64,000 nt of DNA from Pisolithus tinctorius (GCA_024663395.1 JANFAH010000020.1:930001-994000); one strand, 5' to 3'; positions 1-12,653 are shown, counted from the stretch's first letter. Made by a program: numbers and translations. The notes: a model not told the origin generated them from the sequence alone.

Positions 1-3000
1 GGTCAGAGAGGACCGGAAGGGGCAACTGGAGACCGGTCTAATGGTCAGGGAGGGTTAGAAAAGCCGGGTGGGGACCAGTTGGGAGCCAGTAAGGGCTAAA
101 AGGGCTAGAAAGGCTATGGGAGACCAGTCTCGACCTGGATGGGGCTGTAAGGCCGGAAATCCAACAGGAGACCGGTCTGGAGTTGGGCTGGGCCCGAGCA
201 ACCAGCTGAAGGCCGGTCTGAAGGAGTCGGAGGGGTTTGGGGAGGCCAGAGGTGACCTGAGGTGCCATCTAGCTGGTGGGCTGACAACTGGAGGCCAAAA
301 CAGTGTAGGCCGACAGGCTAACACTGAGACCGGGGTAACCAGGGGTAGCAAGATGCAAACCCGAGGCCGGAAGTGGCAAGGCCAGGTGCCGAGCAACCTT
401 GGAGACAGGCCGGATAGGCTTCTGGAGGTCAGCGAGGGACTAGGGGCTGTCTACAACAGCTAGAGTTTGGTCTGGACAAGGACCAGAGGACCTGGCATAT
501 CTAGGCATGAACTGGGGACCAGCAGGTCATAAGACCGGTTCAATGAAGGCCTAGAGATGTCAATAGGAGGTGAGTCCGGGTGTTGAGTCCGGTTTAGGGG
601 TGTCCGGAGTTGGTTGGAGGTGGGTTTTCCAGTGGCAAGAAGCCCAAGGGCCAAAAGTCATTGGAGGACCGGTTCAGGGGGTCTGGAGACCGGGTGAGGC
701 CTAGGGGTTGTCCAGCCGAAAGGCTGAGAACAGGAGGCCGAGGCCAGTGAGACCGGTGAACACACAATCACTGAGGCCGAGGACTACTGAGATAGTGAGA
801 CCGGAGTACCAACACAAATGTCAGGGGCTGGGAGCAACCCAGGGCAGGTGGTTCAGGAGTGCTTCAGTATGCAAGGACCGGGCCAAGGAACTGGGAACCG
901 GTGTGCAGGGACTGAGCAGGGTTGTGCTGAGGGCACCGGAGAGGTAGCAGACAGGGGTTTGGAAGAGAGTAGGTCACTAGCGAGGTCCCTTATCCCCCTC
1001 TTAGGGTAGACTTCCCAAGTCTACAGGGGTACAAGGTGTGGGCTAGGACCACCGAGAGGAGTACTGGACAGGTAGTAGGAGTACTACCACCGGAGTTGCA
1101 AGTCCGAGTACTGAGAATGCTGAGACCGGCTTAACAGGTGTCAAGACCAGTTTCGGGAAGCTTTTTCAAGGCTGGAAAAGCTTTAAAACCGGAGATACAA
1201 GGCCGGCAGAGCAGGCCGGACCGGTATGGGGACAGTAAGGAGTGTCGGAGTCAAAGGTAAGGGTATGAAGGCCGGAACCAGAGCCCGAGAGGAAACCAGA
1301 AGGCCGGTGAAGACCGGAGTCGGGAGAGTGGGTAGGACTGGAGTTCCGGAGTCGATGGTGGGGTGACAGTGGTGATGGTTAGGGGGAAGGTGAGGGGTCA
1401 GCTGGTACCCGAAGGGGCCTCGCGAACATACAAGTTCCGGGGCGAGTGGGTGAGCTGGGAAACAGACTGGCAGAGTCGGGGGTTTGTCAGATGGGCCAAA
1501 GCCCGGGGTGTCTTGCAAGCAAATTCATGCTCCAAGGCGGGGTTGACGTCAGGGGGGTTAGCAAACTTTAGTATTAGGCGGGGATAGGTGACTGCACTAC
1601 ACTCGGCCACCAACGGGTGCCTATTGAGTGGGCTAGTCGGTTCCCTACAACCAAGATACTTCAGTTCCTAACGAGTTGACAAGGCCAGTTAAAACAGGGG
1701 TCGGAGACCGAGAGAGAACCAAGGCCGGGTCCACCAAGGACCGGAAAGAGGTGCTAGGTCAAGACCATAGCACTGGGGTAGAGGACAGGGGTAGTTCCAG
1801 GAGGAGGGGAGAGGCCTGAAGGCCAAACGAGTGACAAGGGAGTAGCATAGAGCTACCAAAAGGGTATCAGAGGCCGAGGGAGGCCGGAGATGGGAGACCA
1901 GCCAAAGAAACAAGTCCGGAGTGAGCAAGACTGGTCAGGGGCCACGAGGAGGCCTGGAGATGAACACCAGAAAAGAGAAAGAAAGCCGGAGTCAGCAAGA
2001 CCGGTCAGGGGCTCTAAGGAAGTCCGGAGATAACAGGCCGGACAAGGGCTGACAAGGCCTAGTGCGGGAGGGAAGACCGAAACTCAGGAGACCAGTCATA
2101 AAGGAGTCCGGAGGTGACAGGCCAACAAGGCCTAGTGAAGGAGGGAAGACCGGAACTCAGGAGACCGGTCATAAAGGAGTCTGGAGGTGGAAAAAGCAGA
2201 CACAAATAGGGGGACCGGAGTTAGCAAGTCTGGTCCGTGCCAAAAAGCCAGGTTGAGGCCGAGGGACTGGCAGGACGAGCCAGGGCCACAAGGGGACCGG
2301 AGTTGGTGAGTCTGGACCAGGGCTGTAAAGCCTGGTGAAGCTATGGGTCTGGCAGGACAAGCCAGGGGGGACTGCTAAGGGGAACAGAGTAATGCACTAA
2401 TTGATTTGTCTCTACTGAGACCACCAGTTTGGCTTCTGGTGTACTGGAGTACCAACTTGTTGACCCAGTTAGGATCCTGGGATAGACTCTAATTGTTTTG
2501 TCTCAACCGAGACTACCGGTTTTGTCTTCCGGAGTACAAAGTCACCAACTTGTTAACCCGGTTAGGATCCCGGGATGGACAGAGGACAGGGAAAGGACTG
2601 GAAGTGAGGTCAGGGACCGGGATAGGGGCCGGAGGACCGGCAGACCGGTCCTAGACCGAAAATCGGGGGTCAGGAGCAAGTCCAAAGGGCTAGCATGCCC
2701 TGGGGGTGCCTCTAAGTGAAAAGTGAGGCCGGAAAAGAGGTCAGGACCGGGCTAAGGGCCAGAGGGCTGGCAGACCGGTCCTAGACCGAAACGGAGGTGT
2801 CATGCACTAGCTAAGACCACCAGAGCCGAGGCCTGGTGCAAGTCCAAAGGACAAGCACCACCCCGAGGCCAAGGTGACTAGTGCAGGACCAGGACAATGG
2901 ACAGGAGACCCGGGAGGGGTCTGTAAGGAACAGAAAAGGTCTGAGGAGAGCCAGGACCGGTCCAAACCTAGTAACAGGTCTAGACAAGTCCGGGTGAGGT

Positions 3001-4790
3001 GGCTGAATCAAACCGGGGCCGAGAGGGCCAGTAACAAAGGGCAGGAGGCCGAGGGAAGTGGCAAACTGGCTTCAGACAAGTCCGAGTGAGTGTGGACAAG
3101 TGAAAACAAGGCCAGACAGGCCGGTAACAGACAGTTTGGAGACCGGAAAGGGGGTCCAGGGCTCCAAGGCCGGTGTAGCAAAGGCCGAGGGTGGAGACTG
3201 GACCCAAAAACCGCTGAAGCTGAGTGCCGATAGGGAACCAGGGAAGGTGTTGAGGGCCGGGACTGGCTAAGTCCAGGCCTGTGGGCTGCACCGGAGGTGC
3301 ACAGATGTCCGAAGACCAATATCAGGGAGTCAGGAGGTCAAATGAGTGATGAGATCCCAGTGTTCAGTACAGTAGAACTGGACGAAGACAGCTGGGCTGG
3401 AGTGCTGGGATGACTGAGGTAAGGACTGTGGTGAAGGCCAGGGTGACCAGCCAGGGGTCAGAGGCAGCTCGGGGGAGCTAACAGAAGTGAGTCCGGTTGA
3501 TGAGGCCGGCTCAGGGGCAAGTCCGGAGGGTAACTCCGACTTGGAAGTGGGCTCAGGCAAGAACCCAGGTTGGTGGTGAGTCCGGATGGTGAGTCCGACT
3601 CAGGGGTTGACATGGCCGGTCCGGAGTCAGGAAGAAACGAGTGGCAGGCAGGGATCAGGAGTAAGGGAATGGATGCATTAAGTTTTGACTACTAAGGACA
3701 TAGTGTCAGGGGTAATGCAACCCGGGGGTGTGCAAAGTGCCAAGGGGTGCCAGGTTACCTCTCTGCTTTAGCAGAGATCTCCGGGTTGGGCTCCGGAGTC
3801 AGAGGAGAGGTATCCTGATGAGTCCTGATGGGCAAGGCCATGGGTAGGGGCTCTAGAGCAGGACCTAGACATGATGCAATGGCTTGCACAAGTGTGAGTC
3901 AGAATATACTGTGAAGTACGGGTTTACCCTCGGGTGACCAGGCTTCAAGACCGGGTGACAGGGGCTGAGTCCGAGCGGCCAGAATCAAGGCCGAGAGACA
4001 GGGGCCAAGTCTGGTTGGACCGGAGTTGAGGCCGGAGGTTAGGGGCTAAGTCCGGGGGACCAGACTTAAGACCGGGAGCGCGGGAACAAGGCCGGTAGCG
4101 TGGGAAACCGACCGGTCTTGGAGTGCGCACAGGGGGAAGCCAGTCTGGGGTTGGATCTACCTCCCTTGGTCTCAGCTTATGTGCTCTACCCTTATGCAAG
4201 CTGGGGAGAGGTCCGGGACAGGGGTCGGGGATAGCTTAAGGCTCGGCCTTAGCTATAGAGTAGTCTCGAGGGGTAATATGGAGTTGAGGGTAATACTAAG
4301 TTGATATTCTGACTGAGGGTGCTACGAAGTATGTACAGGGGTTAAATACACGAGGCCGGTCCGGGATAACAAACATAGAGCCGGACTTGTTAACAAGCTA
4401 TTAGCAAGAAGATTAGCAAGAGTGTGGATAGCCATAGTGGCTGTGCCGAGGCTAATAGCCCAAGTCCGGGTGACCGGCATACCGGGGTCAGACACAGGAT
4501 TTGTACAGTAAGCAAAAGTCAGATGAACGGGCTAGACTAAACACAGTACAAACAAAGGGAAACAGACCGGAGTTATGTCCGGGTGACCCGGACATAGACC
4601 TGGGAGGACCGGGGTGGAGCAGCGCAAGGCTGGGAGGCTGAAACGGACCGGAGATAGGGGTAAAACACCGGACTTGAGTTATGCAGGCCGGAGTTGAGTT
4701 ATCTAGGGCCGGGATTGGGTTTTCCAGGCTGGACCAGGACCGGACTTGACCGGAGATAGGGGCTAGGGGTCCGGACTGGACTGGGAACGA
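1..4790. repeat. Purine-skewed, CCGG-rich degenerate repeat region
   Basis: The plus strand is strongly enriched in G and A for almost 4.8 kb and is peppered with variants of GACCGG, AAGTCCGG and AGGCCGG. Local tandem duplications are visible, for example about 69 bp at 2049-2187 and about 92 bp at 2398-2576. The open frames here are short, use near-random codons, and encode Pro/Ser/Leu-rich (minus) or Gly/Arg/Glu-rich (plus) peptides, as expected from the base skew. I see no splice pattern or domain. It is most likely a decayed minisatellite or old transposon debris. No gene is called in this stretch. Confidence 0.75.
2398..2576. repeat. Local tandem duplication, about 92 bp period
   Basis: Two adjacent copies (2398-2483 and 2490-2576) start with TAATTG and end with GTTAGGATCC(T/C)GGGAT. 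They differ by scattered substitutions, many of them C/T. Unlike its surroundings this unit is not purine-skewed. Confidence 0.75.
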
Positions 4791-4799
4791 GTCCGAGAG

Positions 4800-6203
4800 T
4801 CATGGACATGACAGTTCCCCAACATCAACACTGGCGAAACTGACTGTCTTTGGTGACCGAGGCGATTTGGGTGTATCCTGATCGGGCGACTGTGGCCAAG
4901 GCGATTTGGGTGTATCCCGAGCGGACATCTGGCTGGACTGGGGTGACTGCGCCCTACATAGCTCCTTTCTATTCTCTAAAGAGGTCTGACGGCTCATGGG
5001 GCTCATTTCTTGCTCCGCTACCACTATGACACGCCAGACCTGCTGATACACCATCTCGGCCTGCGAGGATAACAAGGGTAAAATCTCCACCGGGTGGGGA
5101 ACAAGGGGGGGAACGGATCGAGACCTTGCGTGTTGCGACCTGACAGGAGGCATGGGGATTCGGTTTGATTCAGTCACTGGGAGGAATTTATGAGAGTATT
5201 TATGAGACGGGCAGGTTATTGTTACCCGCATCATTGTTTCCGATCAATCAATCATGACGGCATTCTCATTGTGTGGAGTTAGTTGCCTGGTTGCGAACGC
5301 CATGCTTCTCTGTATTTTTCTTATTGGTCCGTCCCTAATATAATGATTTGTACCTTGATCTAACAACAGACATCCGATTGGCACCATGCACCAGGAATGA
5401 ACAATTTCTTCGACACTACTGATTCTGTTCGCCCCTGCTGCTGGCACATTATCTTAGATAGAACATAACATAGGAGGGTGGAGAAACAGACCTGGGTGGA
5501 ATCGCAGGAGTCGTCATTATGTGGGGGAGCAACTTCGGAAAGCTGTCAAGGAAGCACTAAGCAGAGACACAGTCAAGACAAAGGATGCCCTACCCTTCTC
5601 GTGCACCTCTGCATGATTCCAAAAGCTAAACCAATGGCATCCGCAGTTACACATTCAATATCATCGCAGAATTTCTCATCCATCGGCCCCTGGAAATCTG
5701 CTAAGTGGCGCCGCACTATACTAATGATGTGGGCTTTGAGATTAACCAAAGACAACTGGGTATCTTGGAACGACATTCGATTGAGGCGAAATAGATTGAA
5801 CAAAGTAGATACTCACTGCCTGAGCTAGCAGAAGACTGGATATTGGTATCTTGGAACGATGTTGAGTTGAGGCGAAGTGGATTGAGTGTAGTAACAATAC
5901 TTACCAGTGTCAAGGGAAGGCAAGAGTGCACTGCCAGAGGTAGCACTGAAATACTGTGTTGCTTGTGTAGAAGTACCATCGCTCCCACTAACTGCTGCAT
6001 ATGTTCGTCAAAAATCAGGCATTCAAATTTCATTGCGCACCAGAGTTACCAGAAGCGCCCCAGACCATCGCGCCGCATCGGACCAGCCAGGAGGAGCGCG
6101 AGCATGCAGATGGGGTGGAGGCTGATAACGACAAACCAGGGCAATGCATGTAGGGATGGAGATGGTTGTGGGAACGCTTCACGCGACGAGTAGGTTCCGC
6201 CAT
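4800..6203 (-). CDS. Hypothetical protein, seven exons
   Basis: Seven exons on the minus strand join in one frame: 6203-6050, 5994-5905, 5849-5817, 5763-5607, 5542-5492, 5418-5354 and 5176-4800, giving about 308 aa. All introns are GT-AG and about 50-60 nt, apart from the last, which is longer. The ATG at 6203 opens a basic N-terminus (MAEPTRRVKR). A helical middle segment (5763-5607) follows. The C-terminus has two near-identical TPKSP repeats and ends in a stop at 4800. Exon 3 and its two flanking introns arose by tandem duplication (see findings). I recognise no family and no membrane segment. The clean phase closure makes a real gene likely. The function is unknown. Confidence 0.6.
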
Positions 6204-6453
6204 GTGTGTGGTGAAAATTGGCTATGACAGGAGATGTTATATGGTAAGATTGTTATTGTCGGCACAGGGCATTGCAGAAAACGCACAAGACAATTGTCGT
6301 CGCCAGCATCACGCCTTGACCAAGATAACGAAGTCAAACCTAAATGAATATGAAATGAGAATCAAACATTCATAATGAAAACTATGCACACCGATTATTG
6401 CCGTCATCGCCAAATGTTTGCATAGGTGATGTTTACATATGGTCTAGATAGTG

Positions 6454-6850
6454 TTACTTTGCTACTTCCTCTATTGGGAGTTCAATACCAAGGGCTGCAC
6501 CCCACACGAGTAATACAACGTACATACAGAACAAGCAAACTAACACACTGCAAAAACCTAGCATCGGGGACGGAATGAAGGAAGCCAAGTCTACCAGGTA
6601 GGCGAAAAAGAGCAGGGCGCAAAATGCCATGAAGCTGGAGGACAACGCGGACCAAATGCCAACTTTCGCACGAGGGACACCTGGTCTGGCACCTCGTACA
6701 GGGATGTTTCTTGTGCATACGCCTAATCCGGTCATGAATGCAGGTTGTAGAACCACGGAATTTTACTCACGACGAGCAGGGCGACAGCCTGAACTTACGA
6801 AGCGGCTTTCTGTTTGAGCAGGAAGCATGCTGAATCGTTGACAGTCAGTT
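6454..6850 (-). CDS. C-terminal exons of a small membrane protein
   Basis: The minus-strand frame ending at 6454 encodes about 100 residues with two strongly hydrophobic segments of about 20-25 residues, separated by a short Pro-containing loop (SFIPSPM), and a short acidic tail. Donor-like sites (GTGAGT near 6771, GTAAGT near 6820, GTGAGT near 6888) and an acceptor near 6870 point to further small exons upstream, but I could not assemble a confident start. It is probably a two- or multi-pass membrane protein of unknown family. It lies upstream of the 4800-6203 gene on the same strand. Confidence 0.4.
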
Positions 6851-6925
6851 CAGTGTTCGCTACAGGGGTTTGGGGTTATCAACTCACACTGGTTGCAGGA
6901 GTAGGGACTGAATCTACCACAAGTC

Positions 6926-7457
6926 CCCCCCCCCCCCCCCTTGCGCTATATACGGAAGGGACCTAACTCCTGGCTTGATACTAGCCTTATTTGTAATAGC
7001 GTAGACCAACTTGACGACCGTGGGCTTTTGTTTTCGCTCGAGGGAAGAGCTGTATTAACGGGAAGCGTCGTAGGAATGAGGTGAGCGCACCCGTTGTCAG
7101 GCGCCGTGAAGGGCGATATATATGCAATGCGTTGACAGGTGGGGGGACCGCCGCAAGGGCACGGGAAAAAACGAATGGGTGCTATTTTAGACAATACGGA
7201 TTGGAGTCGCGTTTGGATTAAGGTTGAACTCACTCATGCGCATCTTGACAACATTGGGTTTCTAGCTTCACGACCTTGACAATTGGTCGTCAAGCCGTTT
7301 GGAAACATGGGTTCGGATTGAAAAACAATAAAAAATCGTCGCCATGATGGCTGCTAATTGGGTAGGAAGGCCTAGATATGCGTAAATGATTAAATTAAGA
7401 CCAACCTGGGCGTGGTGACAGGTATGCGACGTCATGGGTTACAGGGACCTGCACAGA
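6926..7457. other. Intergenic, includes a poly-C tract
   Basis: A run of about 14 cytosines near 6926-6940 is followed by ordinary sequence. Nothing further is recognised up to the foldback element, although undetected 5' exons of the membrane-protein gene could lie here. Confidence 0.4.
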
Positions 7458-8400
7458 CATAATGGTCCTGGGGTATATAGTCAGATTGATAACCAAGTAA
7501 ACAGCGTACACTGCTTATCTTTATTGAATGCGCGTACACAATTTTATTATATCTTCGTCTACACTCGTATTATAGATTATTCGGCTCATGTCGAATGTTT
7601 TCGTGTTGACGGTTTCACCGTCTTCGCAAATACTAAATACTACTATCAATACTGATATAATTCTAGTTATTCTAATGCTACGGTGTCTAACGCTAGAGTG
7701 GTGGGCTGCGAGCGAAGACGGTTAATAGAATGCCAAGTATTGAGAAGCGACGACTTACCTGTCGGTGGTGGAAAGAGGGAAAAGGTGTTCGTGAGAAAAG
7801 TTGTCGTTGATATACTGAACGCAACTCACGATCACGTGGTAGCCACAGCAAAGATCGCCACCACTAAACACGAGCACGTGATCGTGAGTTGCGTTCAGTA
7901 TATCAACGACAACTTTTCTCACGAACACCTTTTCCCTCTTTCCACCACCGACAGGTAAGTCATCGCTTCTCAATACTTGGCATTCTATTAACCGTCTTCG
8001 CTCGCAGCCCACCACTCTAGCGTTAGACACCGTAGCATTAGAATTAGATTTACATCAATATTGAACTAGAATTAGATCAATATTCATAGTAGTCTGCAAT
8101 GACGGTGCGATGCGACCGTCAACGCGAAACTTAAACTTCAAATGATTGCTATCGACGGTAGTTCATACTGCGGCTGTCATCGATTTAAACATTCGACATG
8201 AGCCGAACAATCCTATAATACGAGTGTAGATGTAGATGAAGATATAATAAAGTTGGGTATACATGAGGTGATGGCTTAGAAGCAACGATATGAAGTGCAT
8301 TCCATGAAGATAAGCACAGTGTACACTGCTTACTCCGTTATCGATCTGACTACATACCCCTAGACCATTCTTCCATCCTGTTGTCCACATCAAAAGACAC
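7458..8400. mobile_element. Palindromic foldback element, copy 1
   Basis: The core is an almost perfect inverted repeat: left arm 7670-7838, right arm 7875-8043 (169 bp each, one mismatch seen), around a 36-bp spacer. The palindrome continues outward more loosely. The left end (AATGGTCCTGGGGTATATAG) matches the inverted right end near 8345-8372. Each arm carries an intron-like segment, GTAAGT at 7955 to CTCGCAG at 8007 on the plus strand and its mirror on the minus strand. A second copy lies at about 15.03-15.84 kb. No transposase is visible, so it is a non-autonomous foldback or MITE-like element. Confidence 0.8.
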
Positions 8401-8571
8401 CGTCTTTTGTCCTATTGTCCAGGACAATAGCAGTTCTGCTTGCCGAGCTTAGCGCCCCCCCCTCAAATAGCGGAAATCGTCGCCTTATATTGCTTCGTTA
8501 GTACTTCCCCCCTCACTCCATTTACTGCTCACTAGTTACTTCCAGCTCTTTCGACAACACCCCTGCTATCA

Positions 8572-11500
8572 ATGGAACCAAAGGTCAAAATCACCCCCGC
8601 TCTCCTCAATGACAAGGCTTTCGCCTTTCTTGAGAGGTTTGCGCGCGATGATGTCACTGACACCTCCCTTCTATTCAATGTCGAAATCGAGCTTGCCGTC
8701 GCGGGTATCGCCTTCAAATTGGAGGAATGGATAGACCTGATCGATATCATCATATTGAATCCAAAGGGCGTAGGGATAAACGCCATCAAGGCTGCGCGGG
8801 AGCTCGCACAAGCTAAGGTAGTCACAGTAGTTCCCCTGTTGGAAGATGCTGCCGCATGGCAGTTGGTTTTGCGTTGGGCAGCTGATGATAGCCTCTCCTT
8901 CGCCAATTTCTTGATGGAGATGGAGAAATTCGGCGACAGGTACCAGTTCGACGAGTGGAAGTCCATCTTCGACCAAGTATTCGAAGCGTCTCGGGAGGGT
9001 ACCGCTGTTGAGGTCATTAGGGCAGCCATGGCTGAGCATGGCGTCGTTGAGCCTTCTAGTAAGTAGATCTTTAAATCCTCACGATTTACTGACATCCGCC
9101 AGGTGCATGCGATGCCCCCCCTGCTCAGGCTTCTTCCTCCCGTAAGTAAATTTCTCAAAGAAATTGCCCATCCAATTCATACTGTATCTTGCAGGCGACG
9201 TCTCCCATGTGGTCCTCTCCCCCCAAGCTTCTTCATCGCAGACTCGTAAGCTAATGTTCACCTTCGGTTTTGGATCCCTCGCTAACCACTCAATCAGGCA
9301 AAAGCTCGCGCAGATCCCACCGCTCTCTACGCCCAGCGAAGCGTCCAAGAATGAGCAAGTCCGCTTCCCGATATCTGGATATTTCTGCGCGGGAGAACGA
9401 AGAGGACAAAGAGGACGAAGAGGAAGATGAACTAGATGACGAAGCTAACCGTTGTCCAAGGGTGACCGAGATACCTCCGTCGGGGCGTGCAAATTTAACT
9501 CAACAGCTTGAAAGCCTTTTTCGTCGCTACGGTGGTGAGGGGAGTGCAGAAGGGTCGAGGGCGAAGGCGCATCAGCAGGGCCCAGTTCGCAGTGTCGAAG
9601 GTCGTATGGAGGCGGGTACGAATCGGACTCAGCCAAGAGTATTCAAGGTTGTGCTGCCCTCTGGTACGTCCTGTCTCCTCTTCACTCCTTTGCTTGGGAA
9701 CTCACCTGGTCTCCATTAGCTCGTTCTGCAGGATTCGTCCTCCAGCACTTCAAGCTGGAAGGCCTAAAATGCAAGACTTTCCATTCAGTCCCTCGCCACA
9801 TTTATGTGGAAGCTCCCAGCGCGCAAGACGTCCGACTCAGGCTTCCCCCTTCGCACGCCAATCTTGTCCCACAGATCGTGCCGGTACCAATGGAAGAAAT
9901 GGAACCCTTTGCGCAGCCCAGCGACATACCTGTTCACTCTTGGGTTCGCTTGTTAACAAGTGGTCTCAAGAACGAAATTGCCTATGTAAAGCGCGTCGAA
10001 GGCGACTCGGTGTACCTTCTCATCGTTCCTTGGAATTTGCCCTACATCTCCGGTGGTGAGAACTCTGCGGCCCACCGGGAGCTTTTTGACGTGGACCTGG
10101 CCCGCCAACATGGCCTGGAGGTAATCCTTACCCCGAGTCCGGAGGGGCGTACTATCGCCCACTGCCTCCAGTCTCAGTACCACTGCGGCCTTCTTCACAG
10201 GCGTTTTCAGAGGCGTAACGTCGAGCCAGTGAGCTTGCCTACTCCTGAGCAAATTGCATGGTTTGTCGTGTCGGACGTGGATCCCACTTTGGTTGCACGT
10301 ACCTTGACTCGTTTCTCCGCTCAAAAGTGGCAGGTAGGAGATTGTGGCAAGATTCAGGCCGGGGAGTTTGTCAACGAGGTAGCATACATCGCGATGGACG
10401 TCCAAGGTGAATCAGTGATTGTTTGTTTGGATAATCCTACTCCGGAATTGCCTACATCTCTGGAGATTTCAATTCACGACTTCAAACGCAAGTTTCGCAG
10501 TGGCGATTCAGTAGACGTCATTGCCGGCCCTCATCGTGGCTTTGAGGGCATGGTACTCAGTGTCGACGTGATCGAGGACATGGCTCTTTTGTGTGGCAAC
10601 AGCGGACAACAGGCAAGTCAGGGTATTCAGAGTAAAATCCTTTGCTAACGCTTGCTCATAGATGGACGTCCCTACGATCTTCCTAGCATCACACAGAGTG
10701 CTGCTGAGCTATCCCAACCGAGACCCCCACGATCAACTGCGACGCCATCCCCCAGTTGAAGAGCACTTCATAGAGCCCGGGGACGTGGTATGTATCATCA
10801 GCGGACCCTACAGGGGCCTCGCAGGCCGAGTGCAATACTTCTCCCGCAGCCTCAGACAAATATGGGTCACGCGGCACATCGAAAAGGCATTCGACGACGA
10901 AGATGCCAAGGGGGACAAAGGCAAGTCCAAGGCTCAAGTACCAGAGGTTCCCGGTAAGGACAGCGACAGCGATGGGGCTGACGATGAGGAGGTGATCATT
11001 GTCAGCTTGGACGACGTCCAAGTGACAGCTCGACCAACGCTGCAGTTCTCGAAGGAGAAGGGGTGGGACGTTTCTAAAGGCGACCTAATACAAGTCATAC
11101 GGGGTCCTGCTGTAGACGTCGAAGGAGTTGTTCGCAGCGTCGACCTGATCACCGCAACCCTTACACTGGAGTCTGAAGACGGTCCATGGGTATGTGGTTC
11201 TACTTTGCCTGTCATCCCATCTCTAAAGGCGTCATAGCACAACATCCCTATTAATTTCTGCGCTAAATTAAGGGACTACTCCCTTCGTGATGCAGAACGA
11301 CATATTGGATGTGAAGTATGGATCATCTCGGGTCCGAATAAGGGATACAGTGGGACGCTGCGATCAGTAGGCCGAACTTCGTGTACGGTTGCAATCCATT
11401 CCGGCGCCATGACGTTCAAAAATACTGCAGTTGCCTCCAGGCAAGTCACTTCATTGCTAGGGGTCATGCACTGATATTTCCTTTTTAGATTTGGCATCTT

Positions 11501-12192
11501 GCTTGATGGGACACCACTAGGTCCCTCGCGCTTGGCGGCATTCAACCATATGCGACAGAGGTGTTTCATAACTCAATCTCAATGTCGCAGCACCACTCCG
11601 CCTCCGCTGCCAAGCGAAAATCCCTCAGCGGATCCAGGTCCAAGCAACCCCTGGGTCACCACTCCCGATGATGTCAATCCGCAATGTCGCAGTGAGCAGG
11701 AGCAACAAACCATTGACTACGGTACGTCAATTCTCTCCCCCCTCTCGCTACACATTCTCTTGACTTTGTTGTTTAGGATGCGTGTCTTGGCTCTTTGACA
11801 ACGACTTTTGTAACTTCAGCAAGTGGCATGTCTGCTTGAGAGTCGGGCTTGCCTACAATCGCGGGACCCTGGGCAAGCGGGTGGTTCGCACCACCATTCC
11901 GGATCATTTCTTTTCGGAGAAGCATGGCATGGCACCTCCTGGGCATGTGTGGGTTACCGTGACCTCAAGCACGGTAAGCACCATCATCGAACACCACACT
12001 ATTCCGGCACGCGACTTGTCCCCCGCCAACCCGACAAGTACTGGTCAGTTCTGCCTAATACTGAAGGGCGCGCTCCAAGGCGAAATTCACCGCATCAATA
12101 AATGTCAAACTAAGAAATCCCCGAAAGGGGTGGTATTAGAGGATGGGACTCAGCTTCCGTTACGTGATGTTTGCCTGGTCGTTGCTGCATGA
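8572..12192 (+). CDS. Spt5-like transcription elongation factor paralogue (NGN-like plus KOW domains)
   Basis: Nine exons close in one frame: 8572-9058, 9103-9141, 9195-9245, 9298-9663, about 9720-10612, 10662-11189, 11238-11440, 11489-11721 and 11777-12192. The length is about 1067-1071 aa, close to Spt5 size. An unrecognised N-terminal domain (about 160 aa) is followed by an acidic run near residues 225-245. An NGN-like segment follows, with the hallmark RHIYVEA. KOW motifs lie near residue 570 (DVIAGPHRGFEG), 645 (CIISGPYRGLAG), 745 (a degenerate KOW), 810 (WIISGPNKGYSG) and 1018. Spt5 pairs with Spt4 and clamps RNA polymerase II. No Ser/Thr-rich C-terminal repeat follows the last KOW, so this looks like a divergent paralogue. 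Two introns (from 10613 and 11441) use GC donors. The fifth exon may start at 9720 or 9732; both keep the frame. Confidence 0.85.
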
Positions 12193-12653
12193 CTGATTGA
12201 TGCCACAAGGTAGGTCTTTCAGCCTAATCATAATCAATTTACTGACATTTTGTCAGTGCTTCTCGTATAGTCGCATCATATAGTTATCGATTTGACTATG
12301 TATATATTTTGACATAATTTACCTTTGACACAAGCATCTTTACAAGTTTATCACATCCTGTATGTACTATGCCTGGGAGAGAGGAGCTCCAGCGTTAGTA
12401 CATGGATTAGTATCTCGGACCATCCTAGTATAGAGTGGAGCGGAAGGGGCACTAGGGGGCTAACATGTGTCATGTTAGCGGGAGGGGTGGCAGGGGAGCG
12501 AAGTGAGGTGTACGTTTCCTGGGGGGATGCGGTCAGCGTGGTTAACTTCGCGTTGATTGCAGAGGGCGCCGCTGGTATTCAAGGTAATTCTCTACTCGAT
12601 CTCAATACGCTCCAACATGTCCATTGTAGACAGCATACGTTCAAGTAAAATCA
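12193..12653. other. Convergent intergenic region
   Basis: This is the space between the 3' ends of the Spt5-like gene (plus) and the F-box gene (minus). It contains AT-rich stretches such as TATATATTTTGACAT near 12300, consistent with 3' untranslated sequence. No gene is supported. Confidence 0.5.

Noticed and set aside
1..4700. Several open frames of 60-140 residues in the purine-skewed block
   Set aside because: Composition explains them. No splice chains, no domains, and frames overlap on both strands.
6926..6940. Poly-C tract as a functional element
   Set aside because: A simple homopolymer whose length may be a sequencing or assembly artefact. No supporting context.
7683..8030. Identical 91-residue frames on both strands
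   Set aside because: They are the mirror arms of the hairpin, so each strand reads the same sequence. The same holds at 15237-15587. They are not treated as separate genes.
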